NCBI RefSeq assembly: GCF_000150275.1 | Contig: NW_002060944.1 | Location: 7,182,756 to 7,246,755, forward strand | Reading direction: 5' to 3' | DNA length: 64,000 nucleotides | From: Trichoplax adhaerens | Taxonomy: Eukaryota > Placozoa > Uniplacotomia > Trichoplacea > Trichoplacidae | Shown: positions 1 to 13,612 of the stretch, one piece after another | How positions within the stretch are numbered: the first letter of the stretch is position 1 | Layout: each line of letters begins with the position of its first letter | Translations under genes and position numbers: made by a program | Notes under the pieces: model-generated | Database searches by the model: none | What the model saw: the letters and a program-made list of their open reading frames with translations, nothing else | What the model was told of the DNA's origin: nothing

Positions 1-2303
1 AGTTGCTTATTTGCAATATTAATTTATTTCTAAAATTATCATCTCTTACCTATTATAGCCTTGGGCTAAGATAAAAATTATATTGGATACCGATATAGAT
101 TGAAAAAATAGAAAGTTAGTCGGAACAATCAATAATCAAATATTGTTAGATTGACGATTTATAAAATGCAAATTACAGTAAATAAACATAACATGTTATG
201 CGAATTTGATTAGTATACTGAATTCGGGAATAAGATAGAGCTTATTTAATAATTAGTTTCAAACTATATCCATAGCTAATAAAATCATAGAAATTAATGT
301 AATGGATTATCATTATTAACTGATGACGGGATACTAATATATACTCATAAATAAGTATACAACGATAAGCTTACCTTTAAATTCGATGCCGTCTTTATGA
401 GCTGCTTGACGGTAAGTTATTGTTACTCTTTGCTAAATTTTAATATATTAATTATATGTTATTAAAGACGATGAGAACAAATAATTGAAATTCTTCTTAT
501 ATTAACGTATTTTAAATATTACTATGGCTTAATAGTCAATTTATATGTAAGGGTTTCATTTTAGTTCTTAAATTTCTTGACAAATAGGGTCATCACTAGA
601 TGACTTAAATTCTGATGGTTAATTATAGTATTAGGAATCGATGATCTCCTCGATACAAAATTACGCTATCGTATGATACTATACTTCATGAAGCGGTGAT
701 GTTAGTTAGCTTATGCTATAACAATCCGTTATAATCACTCTTTTATTTGTATAAGTAGTTGGTGTTTGTTTCCATACCCCACTGGACTATAGTAAATTCC
801 CCAGGGGGTTTACGAACGACGTAGCGGGCATGAAGAAAAATGAAAAACGTTGACGGTAAAATAAAGGTTTGAAAGTTTTTTCTTGAAATATATCTGTTTA
901 ATGTAGCTATAAAATCAGTAAAATAACTTTAAATTAAGTTGGAATAGTAATATTTATAAGTCTAGATAAATTTCGAACAAGATATAAAATTGAATCGCTG
1001 CTTTTCGTGCTAGTTGCTTAAGTTAGGTGTGGATATTTGACAAATGGCTTCAGGTTCTTAAATTAATGGGAAACGTTGGGGCTATCAAATAGAAAAATTG
1101 CTTAACAAGCCGTGGTTATGACATTAAAGAAGACGGAAGTCGAGAATTTATTCATTAATTTGAGAAAAGAGTATGCAATCAAGGATACCATTAAGAAATA
1201 AGCAACAACTATTAGTGATAGGAAATAGAATGAATGATCACTAATGACCGTTGACTATCCTAAATTTATAGAAGTATCTATTTGGTGTATTTTGATATGA
1301 TAAACCGTCAATGGATATCTAGTGATAGAAATAGAGTGGAATATTTTGAGAGGCTACTATCGTTGTTAGAAATGGCATTTAACTGATTATTTTTGTTTTT
1401 AAGTAGACGGCGTGAATTAATTGAAACTCGGATCAATACAAACTATATTGAATAGTTACAGGCATATTATTTTGTGTTATTTTCTTGTGAACTTAACTAA
1501 GCACTATCAACATGTTTGCCGAATGAGAAAATTTGGATCGTTACTTAACATCATTTTAGGTTGACTTACGATATTCATAACAGTAATGTAAGTCATCATA
1601 CTATCAAAGATTAATTAAGAATATAAATTACAGTGATTGTACACCAGTAGAAGATCGGTTTAATTCGGAAAAATACTAGGCCTAAGTTATGGTGCTAACG
1701 TTCATAATTGAATTAAAAGTAGGGTATAAGGATTAATACGACGATGGCTACCTTACCTCAATTTCTAGGCATACTTTAAACGACGCAAAGATTAACATAA
1801 AAGAGAAGCTAAGTAAGAGAATATTGGAAATCCCGAGATAGCCCATAATTTCAACGTTTATGAACGCTCAAGGAAGCAAATCAGTTGAGCCAGACGAAAT
1901 TGGTTAATTTAATTTTCAATCTAATTTTGGTAGTGATATCAACGAACGTTAGAGTATATAGTAGTCTCGAGATGATGGAGTAGAATAGATAATTGTACTG
2001 TATATTAAGAAATAATAAGAGTATGAGTCGTATATCTTATTTTACATTGAATTAGCTAGAACTGTATTATAGAACGTTGTGTTTAGTCATCCAATAATTA
2101 GATATTGGCAATTCTCAATGGGGATGTCTATTATTCTAAATTGAATAGATGATCGTATTTGATGAAGGGATTGGCAATATATTATGCATTAGACATTCAT
2201 ATTGATATAAAGACATTGAACAATAGTTGCTGATAGAATAATATGGCTATTCAAGGCGTTTTAGAATAGATGAATTACATGATTGGGCAGTTATTTTATA
2301 TCA
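1..2303. other. No recognisable gene; G-rich, C-poor + strand
   Basis: No open frame of 60 codons or more and no conserved protein segment was recognised on either strand. Stops are dense in the forward frames. The + strand becomes strongly G over C biased toward the right part: for example, 1981-2040 has about 10 G and 3 C by hand count. The bias could come from transcription or a decayed element. I see no repeats with the rest of the window. Confidence 0.6.
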
Positions 2304-2407
2304 TGCCGAGGTAGGATAGAGATATTGTAGAAGAAAAGTACCTGTGGGCTTAGGTTGCCGAGGTAGGATAGAGATATTGTGACAGAAAAGTACCTGTGGG
2401 CTTAGGT
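2304..2407. repeat. 52-bp tandem duplication
   Basis: Two adjacent copies of a 52-bp unit (2304-2355 and 2356-2407) beginning TGCCGAGGTAGGATAGAGAT. They differ only by a few bases near the middle. No gene overlaps it, and the near-identity suggests a recent duplication. Confidence 0.95.
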
Positions 2408-4027
2408 TGGACGAATAGTGATGTTATTGGAAGGCGTCGACGATGTACATATGAACTATTATGGAAAGTTGATGGTGTAATATGATAGCGAGTTAACAGA
2501 GAATAAAATAGGTGATATTTAGCTTGAGTTAAATACTGTATAATTAGATGAGAGTAAAGTATTATGGCTAAAAGTAGCTGAAATAGTATTGGTCTGTGAT
2601 TGTAGGCATGATCTACCATATTGTCAAGCACACACTGTATTGTAATAACAGTAAATTGCGAAGTCATCTAAATTAACTCGCAGCACTTGCATTATCCATC
2701 AGCGTCAATATTGTCGTTGTCATGTTAATAATAACTGCGATGACAATTACAAAATGGTGAGCAAGCCAGCAAGGATGGATAAATTTAGAAATGATATAGG
2801 CGTCATTGCCATTTTCTAGATAGTACAAAGTCGTTTTCTATTTTGACGACTAGTATGTACAACAGCACGGATTGTACAGTATAAGCTTACAACTTGTATA
2901 TTACACACACTCAGGGATACTTTGTCACGAGTTGATTTTATCTACTCGTATATCATGATCTTAATGGATGCTATTGGTATGTTCGTAAGTAACTTTAGCA
3001 TAGGCAATAGCTACGAGGGAACCCGTTAACAATCATAATAATGACATAGGCAATGATGTTGCATACTTGTTGATTTTAAGCGCAAGATGTTGTACAATTT
3101 TATAATACTATGCCATTTTACGGAGATTTCAATTCTCGTTCTATCTACAGTGCAATAATTATGCAATACGAGCGTTGTATTAGTACAGAGAATTCTTGAA
3201 GATAATTCAAGAAAGAGATTGCGGATTCAACATGTTTCTCTCCAACAATTTAGCAATTGGAAACTGTTAGGAAATGATCGATCACCCTATTGCTTCCACT
3301 CGGAGCAGGTCATCGGCTAGTTCAATGGTTCAGTGTCATGGATTAGGTTATACTCGTATTAAAAATAAATAATTAACTTCCCTTTCTATATATATATAAT
3401 ATAATTAAAAGATCCAGCAGTTTTGCAAACGGTGATTTTTGAAATGCAGTATACTGTTCCAATCTTGAAAATTGACGGTATTTACTTATGATAACATCGT
3501 ATACAGTGGAGGGCGAATTGAACGATATAAGATTAATTTGTAACAATGAATAGATTCGCTAAACTAAGATATAAACGTGCAATAAGATATTCGTTATACG
3601 ATCTAATATCATCCTGCATTAATCTCCATGTGTTGTTCACGCTACAAAGTCTTTTTCAGCACTGTACCCTCCCTCATGCAGTGAAATCGGCGCGATTGAT
3701 CAATTCCATTCATTTTATTCTAACTAGAAATATCGATTTTACACTTTAATCACTGTAATAGAGATCTTCAAGATGAAAGCTACAAGGACTATTAAAAAGA
3801 AAGAGAGGGACAGGAAACGGTGGTTCAATATACACAAAATGTGGGGGCCGACTATTTTGTTGGCCATTTCAAGTGAAATGCCTATCTGAAACGATGCACT
3901 ATACTGTACTGTCCATGATGGTCACCTCCATTTTTAGCTACTTGGTTTGTTATTAATTTGGTTTTGGATCAGTACAGTAGTAGTATACGGTTTCAATATG
4001 AAGCATACACTGTCGACGATTGTCATC
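2408..4027. other. Intergenic, no supported gene
   Basis: Short open frames at 2350-2667 (-) and 3546-3749 (+) show no family resemblance, and no convincing splice-linked partner exons were found. The G-over-C skew continues to about 2640 (2461-2520 has about 16 G and 2 C) and then fades. Confidence 0.5.
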
Positions 4028-4320
4028 CAGCTGCTGGGTTGGTTTTGTCATGGTTCTTTTCAAGATTCGTTCAGATGATGAATTGGGATAATGCACCAAG
4101 TCTGTAATCATCGAAACGAATCTTCAAGGTTTCAGCTTGAAGCGATAGACTGTCCATCAGGGATTAGTCGAAGTAGTCGCTGTGTTCGCGATAGTCAGCT
4201 GCTCGGTTAGGTTTCGTTTTGCCATGTTTCTCTTAAGATTGATTCAGCGGATCGGGATAATGCACTAAGTAAATGATCATGTCAACAAATCTTCAAGGAA
4301 ATGAGCTGCTGCTGGATTGG
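4028..4320. repeat. Diverged ~168-bp tandem duplication upstream of EIF3L
   Basis: A segment starting CAGCTGCTGGGTTGG at 4028 recurs in diverged form at 4196 (CAGCTGCTCGGTTAGG). Both copies carry a GGGATAATGCAC..AAGT core and an AATCTTCAAGG block. A third fragment, GAGCTGCTGCTGGATTGG, begins near 4301. The array ends about 300 bp upstream of the EIF3L start codon, so it lies in the putative promoter or 5' UTR region. Confidence 0.75.
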
Positions 4321-4642
4321 ATTGCTTTTGCAATGTTGTTCCTACAGCAGTTTATGCTTTTCTACAGGGTCGTATGGCCGATTTGAGTGTGTTTCAGTAC
4401 TAGCATGGCCAGGAAAAATGATCGGCGGCCATATTCTTCTTCTTTTGCACTCCATAGCCTTGTCCTTCTCTCCGTCCAGTCTAGTCCCTCCTCAAGAGAC
4501 AAGAGGAGAATTAAAATCCATAGTAAGAGTACTGTACGGCTCAAGTGGATCGAGTATGCTATTTACTATGGAATCAATGTACTGTATCGTAGGTGTTGTA
4601 CTACTAGACTGGCAGTCGACGACAGAGGACACGCAAAGCAGC

Positions 4643-7600
4643 ATGGCCAGCCAAGATCAAGGAATTTATACGGCCGCCGAGGAATTTGTTGGCGCTCAAG
4701 TAAGTCAATTAATCGATTACTTTTAATCTTGTACAATCAAATTGGGATAGAATAATATGGACTATAGATTGTCTAAGATACAAGTACCACTTGTAGCTTG
4801 ATATTATACAGTTTCAATCTTGGAAATGGGGATTGTACTAACTGCAAATTTCTTCATCTTGTATCTATTATAATCTTGCTTGTCCAGCTTGATTCATTAC
4901 CACCAACATTTACTGCTAGTTCCGATTATGATGGAGGCATCATTGATGGTAGGTAGTATTGGTTATGATTATTATAACGTAATAACTCATTTGTAATGGA
5001 GTCTGCTATATCTTGATAAAATGATCACTTTTAGCAGCCAATACTATACACTCGACAACATTATGTGCGATTGAAAATATCTTTTAATTCAGTCAGCAGT
5101 CTTAGGACTCGCACATCAGTCAATTTTACTGCACTATTTCGCTAGTAGACTATTGAGATCCAACAATTTAGATACAAACTTGATATTGTTTATTGTAGAA
5201 ATCATCAATGACGTACGTAAACTAAGATTTGGCAAATTATCGATACAGTATAGGGTAGAGTATACAGAGTTATGTGATCTCCTCATCAATCATGTCCATT
5301 ATCTATCTTGACTGTACAGTATACTATACTCGTATTTGTAAAATTCGGTGATGGTTTGCTTGCATGCTTAGAATTCACCGCAGCCGACACAGTAAAAATG
5401 GCATAGCGTAGTATAATTTGAAGTAATAGAGTGTGTTATACAGCTGCTATGCTCCAGTATTTTTACTTCCATTTATGTTGTATTGTCTATTTCGGTAACG
5501 AGATGGTAGCTTCGATATAGCACTGAAACACTTGAATTGGCTTACTTGTAATTTATCAGCCAAAAACGATATAGAATGGGACAAATTTTATAATACTGTA
5601 CGTATCAGTCTTGTAGATTTACGAAAGTGCATTATGATAATGCATGCCATATCCTTTTACCTCTTACATCATTTCCCAAGTCGTACATGATTGATGATTG
5701 TAATACAATAACTTCCCATCACTTTTTATTCAACTTTCATGTTATACGTAAACCACAGCGATGTTCTACCCTGTAGAATACTTCGCATTTGAAATGGAAT
5801 AACTAATAATAATAGGGTCTTTGGAGATACTGTAAATTTGATTAGCTTGTCGTGCATGCTATTAGGATGCTGTGAAATTGCATCATGTTGAACGCGAGAT
5901 CTAGCGTTTTCACTTGGTATCATGATAGACGACGTGTTGTCATACTTACCAAAGACTTAATATTTTCCTCACTTGCCGTGACCACTTGTAGATTATGAAG
6001 AACAGCCCACTACCAACGTAAATCAAACTTATGGAGTTCCTGAATTCGTGAAAAACTTTATTCGATCTCTTTATAGAGCCTTCACGGAAAGAGTAAGTTT
6101 AGTTTCAACTTGAATTAAGCACCATATTCTAATAGATAATACTGCAATGATACGTCGGTAACTGCTACTTTGACGCACCGATTGTTAGAATAAAATAAAA
6201 ATAATCTGGTCTAATATCTAGCTTATAGGGGAATAATATTGCTAGTGTAGACTACTGTTACATGTTAATCATGCTCAAATTCTACATAGTTATGTTGATA
6301 TACGGTATGCGTGTCCATTAAAAAACAACTAGATTATCATGGCACTATAATAACTATTTACCATTAATATTGACAATCTAGCGAGTTGATGAAATGCAGA
6401 TACTATGTGAAGCTGGGTAAGAAAGGAGTCTTAATTTTGCATCTAGCGTGACCGGTAGAAGTGCATAAATTTAATTTAAAGTTCTGTCTATGTACTTTCT
6501 CAATTTATACTAGTTTCATTAAGATCACGGAACGTGCATTTAGCAAATCGGCGTGGCCCGATGCTGACAGAATTGCTCCACTTGTTAATAACGGTGAGGG
6601 AACAATCGACGTGGTTAGCACTTTGTGTATTCAGCTCTTTGATTCAATGGGCGTATTCATCATTTGTCATGCACGACTAGAATAATAAATTAGATAAAGT
6701 CACTTTATGGAACTTTTTCGTTGGAAAATTTTACTAATATCTCCTATCCCTAAATACTAGACGAAATTTTCCTAATCTTTTACAAGGAGCTTTGCTTTCG
6801 TCATATTTATGATAAGTTGCAGGTACAGTAACGCTATTCCACGTGCATATATATTATCTACGTTTGAATCATTGTTAATATTGACAAGCAATGAAAGCTG
6901 ATTAATTTTCTTACGACCCTAATATCGACGCGCATCTGCTCCATTATGTGCTCGTATGATGGTGTTTCGATAGATATTTATGTTTTAAATCTTCTAACTT
7001 GTATTTACATTAATTTTTAATATAGCCTACACTGGATCAAAGATTTGAATCTTACTACAACTACTGCAATTTATTCAACTGTATTCTAAGTAAGCATCAA
7101 CTACTCTATTGTACTTATGATACAGTTACATAAATAACTACATTTGCCGATGCTACAATTATAATTACTTATCTTGAGTACCTTCTATATATTTATAGTA
7201 ATACTTAAAAAAAAAAACGGTAACCAATTCCAACATTTTAAGATTTTCAAGCAGTTTCTACGGTAGTAATTGCTAATCATATTATCCTTAAATAACCTTA
7301 TCGTAAAAATTAATTTCATAGGTGCCAAAGCTCCGGTACGCCTTGAGTTACCTCATCAATGGTTATGGAATATTATAGATGAATTTATATATCAGGTAAT
7401 GACGGAATGATAGTAAGTAGTAGAGCGTGTAGCTAGCGCTAACCCAAAATTATAACAAATGACGATGTATGCCTTCATTTATTTTCTATTGTAGTTTCAA
7501 TCGTTTAGCCTTTATCGTTATAAGTTAAAGCATAAGCAGGAAAATGATTTAGCAATGCTACGCGACCACCCTAAGGTAGGAAATAATTCTTTTATTGCAA

Positions 7601-9706
7601 ATTTGGCCCGATTCAGTTGTTATGCTTGCTAATGATTAGTATGAACTGTTTTCTAAGGTATGGAATGTTCACGGCGTATTGAACGTCTTGCACTCATTGG
7701 TTGAAAAATCTCAAATTAATAGCCAGGTGAGATTTTATTAATTAGAAATAGAAACAATAATATATCAGGAAAATGCATACCACAACTTGAATTCATTACA
7801 TAACTTTCTGATTTTCGTAAATGTAGCTCAAGGCCTATAATAATGGTGATGATCCGAAATCAGTTGCTGATGAATTTGGAAATTGCCCTTTATACAAGAT
7901 GTTGGGGTATTTTAGTTTAATTGGCTTATTGCGTTTACATTCACTTTTGGGAGACTATTACCAAGCTATCAAAGTACTCGAAAATGTACAATTAAACAAA
8001 AAGGTGCAGGAACGATTTAAAGTCATGTTATAATGATTACTTTATAATCATTTTTGAATGATGTTATACTGTATATAATAACCATTGGGATCGTTACTTT
8101 AATAGAGTCTTTATGCGGTAGTGCCGGCTTGTCAAGTTACTACTTATTACTACGTCGGATTCGCATATCTTATGATGAGGCGTTATCAGGTACTTCTAAA
8201 TAAATGGCTACGTTGCCCGGTTATCAAGTTATTTTTTCTTTACGAGTATTCAATTGAAGTAATATTTATTTGGCTATACTACTTATAGGATGCAATTCGT
8301 TCATTGTCCAATATACTTTTATACATTCAAAGAACGAAAAATATGTTGCAAGACAAATCTTACCAAATTGATCAAGTTTGTTGATATGTGCTTAAATCGT
8401 CGTTTTTTGTCGATTTAGACTAATTCAGTGAGATAATGTACGACATTTGCTCTATAGATAGCTAAAAAGGAACTTCAAATGTACGCTTTGTTAGCGATGG
8501 CGTGGATAATGTGCCCATGCGTAAGTCAACTTTAATACTATGATGAAACATTAAGAAATAAATAATGAAGAGATTACTGTTTTCATTAAATTAAATTTTA
8601 TAGAGAATTGACGAGAGTGTGCTGTCGATGTTGGGAGATAAATATGATAAAGAAAAATTCATTAAACTTCAGCAGGGGTAATGAGAGAAATTTCGAATTA
8701 AAAGTAACTGATACTTGAATTCTTAGTATTTCATGTTATTTCGTTAATAGGAATTTGCAACAATTTGAAGATTCGTTTGCGTATGCATGTCCAAAGTTTG
8801 TGTCTCCAGTAGTTCCGGATTACGATACTCTCAGTCAAAGCCAACATAAGGTCAGAGTATGTTATATACCAATTTTCTTTATGATCAATTGAAACTTAAA
8901 TCATACTTTGGCTGATCTCAATCAATAGGCGCCATATCAATTTCAATTAAAAAATTTCGTAAATGAGGTAAAGCAGCAAGTTGCAATCCCGATTATAAGA
9001 AGGTTGGTAGAAAAAAATTACTTAATAGCTTTTGTGATCAACTTGATTGAATTAATTATGCTTCTATTTTATAGTTACTTAAAGCTATACACCACCATGC
9101 CAGTGGCTAAATTGGCCGCCTTCTTAGATATGGTAAGTTATGTTTTTGACTCAGGGTATTGGCTGTTTTTCTTTAGTAATAAATTCAATTCTTTTCGTTA
9201 AGGATGAGGATAATTTTCGCGCTCAGCTCTTATCCTTTAAGGTGATTTATAATCTTTATAATCCGACGTGTATTTACTTATTGAACTCTTGCAATTGCTC
9301 TTTTTAACATTACAAGATCTTTTTATGATCGTATTTAGCATAAAATGAGCAATTTGGTATGGACTAAAGGTCAACGAGCTATAGACGGCGAATTTCAAAC
9401 ATCATCGGGAGTTAGCTTTTTTATTGATGAGGTACATAGGCTAAAGCAAACATTTATCAATTTACAGTCTGAAAATATAACGTAATACTTGTAATGCTTG
9501 AAATTTTAGGACATGATACATATTAATGACTGCAAAGTAGTTCCAAGATACAGCGAATTCTTTTTACAGCAAATACGCAAATACAACGAGGTATGTTTTT
9601 CGAATAGATTTAAGAGTATGAGCGTAGTTTTGTACAAGATAAGATACAAATCTGATTGACTACTTTCAATTTGTATAAACTACAGTTGGTGAAAGGTCTG
9701 TCCTAA
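4643..9706 (+). CDS. EIF3L: Eukaryotic translation initiation factor 3 subunit L
   Basis: PCI-family subunit of the cytoplasmic eIF3 complex, which loads mRNA onto the 40S ribosome. Exons: 4643-4699, 4888-4948, 5992-6092, 6382-6416, 6514-6593, 6761-6822, 7026-7089, 7322-7395, 7495-7575, 7658-7726, 7827-8003, 8106-8189, 8289-8375, 8458-8520, 8604-8677, 8751-8856, 8929-9002, 9075-9132, 9203-9241, 9339-9431, 9510-9590, 9686-9706. They sum to 1641 nt, 546 aa, against 564 in human. Near-identical family blocks include [53 protein letters not shown] and [14 protein letters not shown]. The N-terminus ([15 protein letters not shown]) is the least conserved part and the start choice rests on it being the only ATG in frame in exon 1. 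The donor at 8856 was preferred over 8850 as the better GTATGT site. The neighbouring gene SRSF2 converges on it. Confidence 0.96.
4949..5991 (+). other. EIF3L intron 2 (1.04 kb), nothing else seen
   Basis: The longest intron of EIF3L. The open frame at 5726-5923 (-) is not supported by homology. No repeat array is present. It could hold a regulatory element of EIF3L, but nothing specific is visible. Confidence 0.7.
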
Positions 9707-11590
9707 ATAGCATTCAATTGCGAAAGCTGTGTTCGAAAGATGTAATGTTATAAAAGTTGAAATTGGACTAACGATATTTTCTCGTCAACCACCTTGTACA
9801 TGTCTACGATATCACAATTGCAAGGTCTAATATATAATGTGATAGTGATTGTACTAACAGTAGTAGTCAAGTTTTAATTGATTCTTTAGAATTACAACTG
9901 TAGACGTAATTTTACGTTTGCTAGTATAAAGAGACGTATTGAGCTCTGTACGTATTTGATGTCGTTTGCGTTATAAATAAATAAATTTAAATACTGGTAA
10001 TTGCTAAAGGCTTGATCTTGAATGCTTGCTTTCCTATGTTAATGATACTGGTTTTTAGCCTAAAGTTGGTACGGAAGTGATACAATTTTTACTGCTGTAA
10101 ATGTTTTAGGTATTATTATTATCAAAAAATTGGTTTATCGGATTGAAAGCTTAGAAATAGACGTGTATAAGTCTCCGATTGCCTTACTTAAACTATTTTC
10201 ACGGCACTCTATCAGGAAGGATTATTAAAAGAAATACAGTGTCTCTTAATTTAATGTAGTCCCTGATTACACAGTATAGTAGATACAGAACAAATTAATG
10301 ATAAAGCACCTGAGATAGTATTTCTAAGATGGCGAAATTGTAAGTTACAAGACATGCTGCTAGTTGACAAGAATTTATTCCTTATCACAATTACACTTGA
10401 TATCATGACCGGCTAACGATGTGGATTTTAAGTGATGTATTCGTATAGCTTTAGTATACGCGTAATTCGCTATTATTACATGCATGCATCATGGCGGGGT
10501 TAAAATTTTACAACTTTCGTGCACAATTGATATCATCTATTAAGGAGCGTGATTACGTATCATACCAATAATGGAAAAGTACACCATGATAGATTTAAGC
10601 CAGCTGTAATCTTATTATATTGCTTATGCACACACGTCAAATAAATGGCGCTAAATCAGTAAATAGTATCAAACAGGGAAGTGTTCTATTAATTAATAGG
10701 ATTTTTTTATTATATAGTAATTATTTCTAGCGTAATGAGCGTACAGTACACTTTTTGATATACTCGTAGTAAAACCATTGCTACAACCTTATATCGATGC
10801 ACATACCTTTAGTATTGGATTACAATATTATATTTCTATATATGTATGTTCGTAGATTATTTGTTTACAAGGAAATGGATAATGAAAATTTTTAAACGCA
10901 TCCTTCAATCTACAACTACAATAACACAATCCATCATTACATGATAAAAAATTCAGTGGAAGTCGCAATATAGTTATAATATACTTAAAATGGTCACAAT
11001 TTCTACCGCATAGCTTTCATTACTGATAACAAATATACTGCCAGTTGACAGTACTATGACATTGTGTCATTTCTATTCAACCAAATACATAGAACACTAA
11101 TTGAAGAAGAAGGGAATTTGCAAGCACTGTCAGGAATAAGTTCAGATGTTGAAATTTATGCAATGACTTGGGTATAGCTTTGGCATATTCATACAGTACC
11201 AGGTCCTGTCTTAGCATCATCATGATGGGATTGTTAAAAGACCTCTAACACCAACAATAACTTTTAATTAGGTTTAAAAAATAGAGATCGTAAAAAGGCA
11301 GCAACATCATAGGAAAATAGTGCAAAGTCAGGTTAGTTTGTTAATATTAATAAGCACATCTACAACTACCATTATGGACATAGTTACACAGAATAAATTT
11401 CACAACATGTGACGGACAAATTTATTGCTATTATGATCGATAGGTAGTAGATTTCGATGGCTTACAAGGATGAAAATGATTTTATCTTTGTTATGGTCAA
11501 TACGTGTAATGTACAAGATACTGCTTGAATGTAACAGTCAGTTGTTATTATTAATTCATTAACACTTAAGGTTGCATCGCATGTCTTGAT
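9707..11590. other. Convergent intergenic region, no gene seen
   Basis: Lies between the 3' ends of EIF3L (+) and SRSF2 (-). No open frame of 60 codons or more and no recognised exon. It should contain both 3' UTRs and polyadenylation signals. Confidence 0.6.
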
Positions 11591-13329
11591 TCAATCTTTG
11601 TTACTTCTAACGCTATTTTCACTTCTTTCGTCATCACTGCGGGGGATATAGTCATTGGATCGGCGGTCTGCTCGATCAGATTTATTGCCATCACTGCTCT
11701 TGGTTTCCTTTCTTTGACTAGGACGAGAAGGGGATGGACTACGACTTCTAGTACGTCGTCTGCGATCCTCACGAGAACGACTACGTCGCTTCCTTGGTGG
11801 TGGTGATCTAGAACGTTTTGGAGTATAAGATCGGCGCTTTCTTGGACTAGGGGAACGACTTCGATACCTACACAGTATATATATATATATATGTAAATAC
11901 ATGTATATATATATCGATAGAATAATAATTTAATATATGACAATATTCACTCAATATTAGCTAATTAACAAACAATTACATCTGTAGAGATACACCACAT
12001 ACTCGTACACGTTTGTATGGACACACGCAGGCAATATTTTTATTTTACCGCATAGCTACACAGCACCGCATTTCATATAGTAGTAGAGTTGGCAAAGAAA
12101 AGAAGGTCGCGAGTTTATGCAACCGCAAAACTATTTTTGTTGAACCGCAAGCTGTCAAAACACTACTGCACGCTTTATACACACAGTACAACGCTGCACA
12201 CACGTGGATATCAGAGCTAGGGAGTTTCCAGTCATATTGTTTACTGGACAGCAAGTTAGTAGGACTGGATCTCTTTGACTGGTATGCAAAGAAATGGATC
12301 TCTTTTTGCCAATATTGAAAAATCATGGTTATTGGTCATACCCAAGGTCAAACAACACGTACAGTCAATCAATTTTGTAAAATTTACTGTCAAAAGCTAA
12401 CAATTCCTTTTGAAAACCAACAGAATTGATTGTACGCGTATTGTAGAGCTACTACATATTATCCTACTACTGTATGACTATGACTACTATTTGACGGTGT
12501 AGACTACCAGTATTACTGTATTTCTACTTTCACCTTTTTAATGGCAATATAATGCTATTACGGTAGATTGATCTCATTCTCTGTCTATGATACATGCTCA
12601 ATGAATGTAAATCGAAGGAGACAGAAAAGGACTATACTGTACTAAATGATCATTCAGTACTTAGTAATGGATCGTCATTGTGCTAACAAGAGTAGAGAAC
12701 TGTGTCATCATTTGTAACAGCAAACCTGACGCAATTGCTACTGGAACGGCCACTTAGCGCTTTGCAAAGTGAATTAACTACAGTAGAATTGTATTGCCTG
12801 ATGATATTATGATTACTAGTAGTCGATTGACTGGATAACTTTTTTCTATTCTGTCATGACTATCGATTGATTACATTGAAGAAAAGTATATTATAATAGA
12901 AGAGCAGAATGAATGCAAGCAATCGTAAGTGCGGATGTCTATTTGGTACAGAGAACAAGTGTCATTACAAACAATTATGACTGACCTTCTTGGAGATCTT
13001 GATCGCCTACGATTACTACGGTAAGATCGATCCCGATCGCGTTCACTTCGATCTGCTGGGCGGCCATAACGCGCCATCACTACTCGCAATTCTCGGCCAT
13101 CAAAGTTCTTGCCATGGACACAATCCATGGCGTCTTCAGCATCGCGCCTATCATGATACCTTACAAAAGCGTAACCGCGTGATTCTCCACGACGATCTCG
13201 AGGAATGTAGACATCACCAATTTCGCCATATTTATCAAAGATACGTTTTAGATCATCCACCGTAGTCCTATAAGTAATATTGTCTACTTTGAGGCTGGTC
13301 ATGCTGGAGATTTCAGGTGCCCTCGCCAT
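11591..13329 (-). CDS. SRSF2: SR-type splicing factor SRSF2 (SC35)
   Basis: Nuclear pre-mRNA splicing regulator. Two exons on the minus strand: 13329-12986 and 11867-11591, 621 nt, 206 aa. The RRM spans about residues 10-92, starting [13 protein letters not shown], with RNP2 LKVDNI, RNP1 RGYAFVRY and [15 protein letters not shown] at its end, as in vertebrate SRSF2. The RS domain ([24 protein letters not shown]) follows, and the tail is Ser/Asp/Asn-rich rather than pure RS repeats. The single 1118-bp intron splits the RS domain after SPR. If it were retained, translation would add a short non-RS tail and stop at 12871, which would be a truncated form. The ATG at 13329 was chosen because the upstream frame is unrelated; a start at MTSLKV (10th codon) is possible. 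Confidence 0.93.
11868..12985 (-). other. SRSF2 intron with TA-repeat 3' splice-site region
   Basis: A TA dinucleotide tract (about 11876-11915) sits just upstream of the acceptor at 11868, where a pyrimidine tract would be expected. Overlapping open frames at 12013-12326 on both strands have no recognisable family and no splice support, so I leave them uncalled. The intron may hold a regulated element, as SR-protein genes often control themselves through splicing. Confidence 0.7.
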
Positions 13330-13470
13330 CTTGCCTTCTCGTCCTTTTTCGTTCCACTTGGGTACAGTACGGGCACGACGAGAGAAGCGCCAAGTGAAGT
13401 TGACAAGCCACACAGGTCACCCTTTTTCAAGCGGTGACTACCGTAGACACACGACATGCTGTAGCTGTCG

Positions 13471-13492
13471 CTACGGTCCAGTCCGGTCCAGT
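13471..13492. promoter_or_regulatory. Duplicated CGGTCCAGTC element upstream of SRSF2
   Basis: Two head-to-tail copies of CGGTCCAGTC about 145-160 bp upstream of the SRSF2 start codon. A related CGGTCCAG/CGGTCCG word lies upstream of EIF3D (37505) and MFSD11 (26089). The role as a promoter element is inference from position only. Confidence 0.3.
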
Positions 13493-13550
13493 CCAAGTAC
13501 ATCATGCGGAGGTCTCTAGTACAGTACTCGAATTTTACAGTACATAGTGT

Positions 13551-13612
13551 ATTGCACTGTACTGTACATACGTACTGTACAGTACTGTACAGTACAGTAC
13601 GTACTGTACTGT
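13551..13612. repeat. GTACTGTAC/TACAGTAC palindromic cluster, SRSF2 5' flank
   Basis: Dense overlapping TACTGTA and TACAGTA words, largely self-complementary, about 220-280 bp upstream of the SRSF2 start codon. Similar clusters occur upstream of other genes in this window. Confidence 0.9.

Noticed and set aside
2350-2667. 105-aa minus-strand open frame
   Set aside because: It begins inside a tandem duplication and has low-complexity hydrophobic content with no family match.
4301-4755. Open frames of 122-141 aa overlapping EIF3L exon 1
   Set aside because: They are out-of-frame with [15 protein letters not shown] and run into intron 1 without meaning.
11566-11943. Second minus-strand frame over SRSF2 exon 2
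   Set aside because: It is a shifted-frame shadow; the RS-dipeptide frame joins the RRM exon in phase and is the real one.
12013-12326. 93-101 aa open frames in the SRSF2 intron
   Set aside because: Opposite-strand overlap, no known family, no splice sites joining them to SRSF2.
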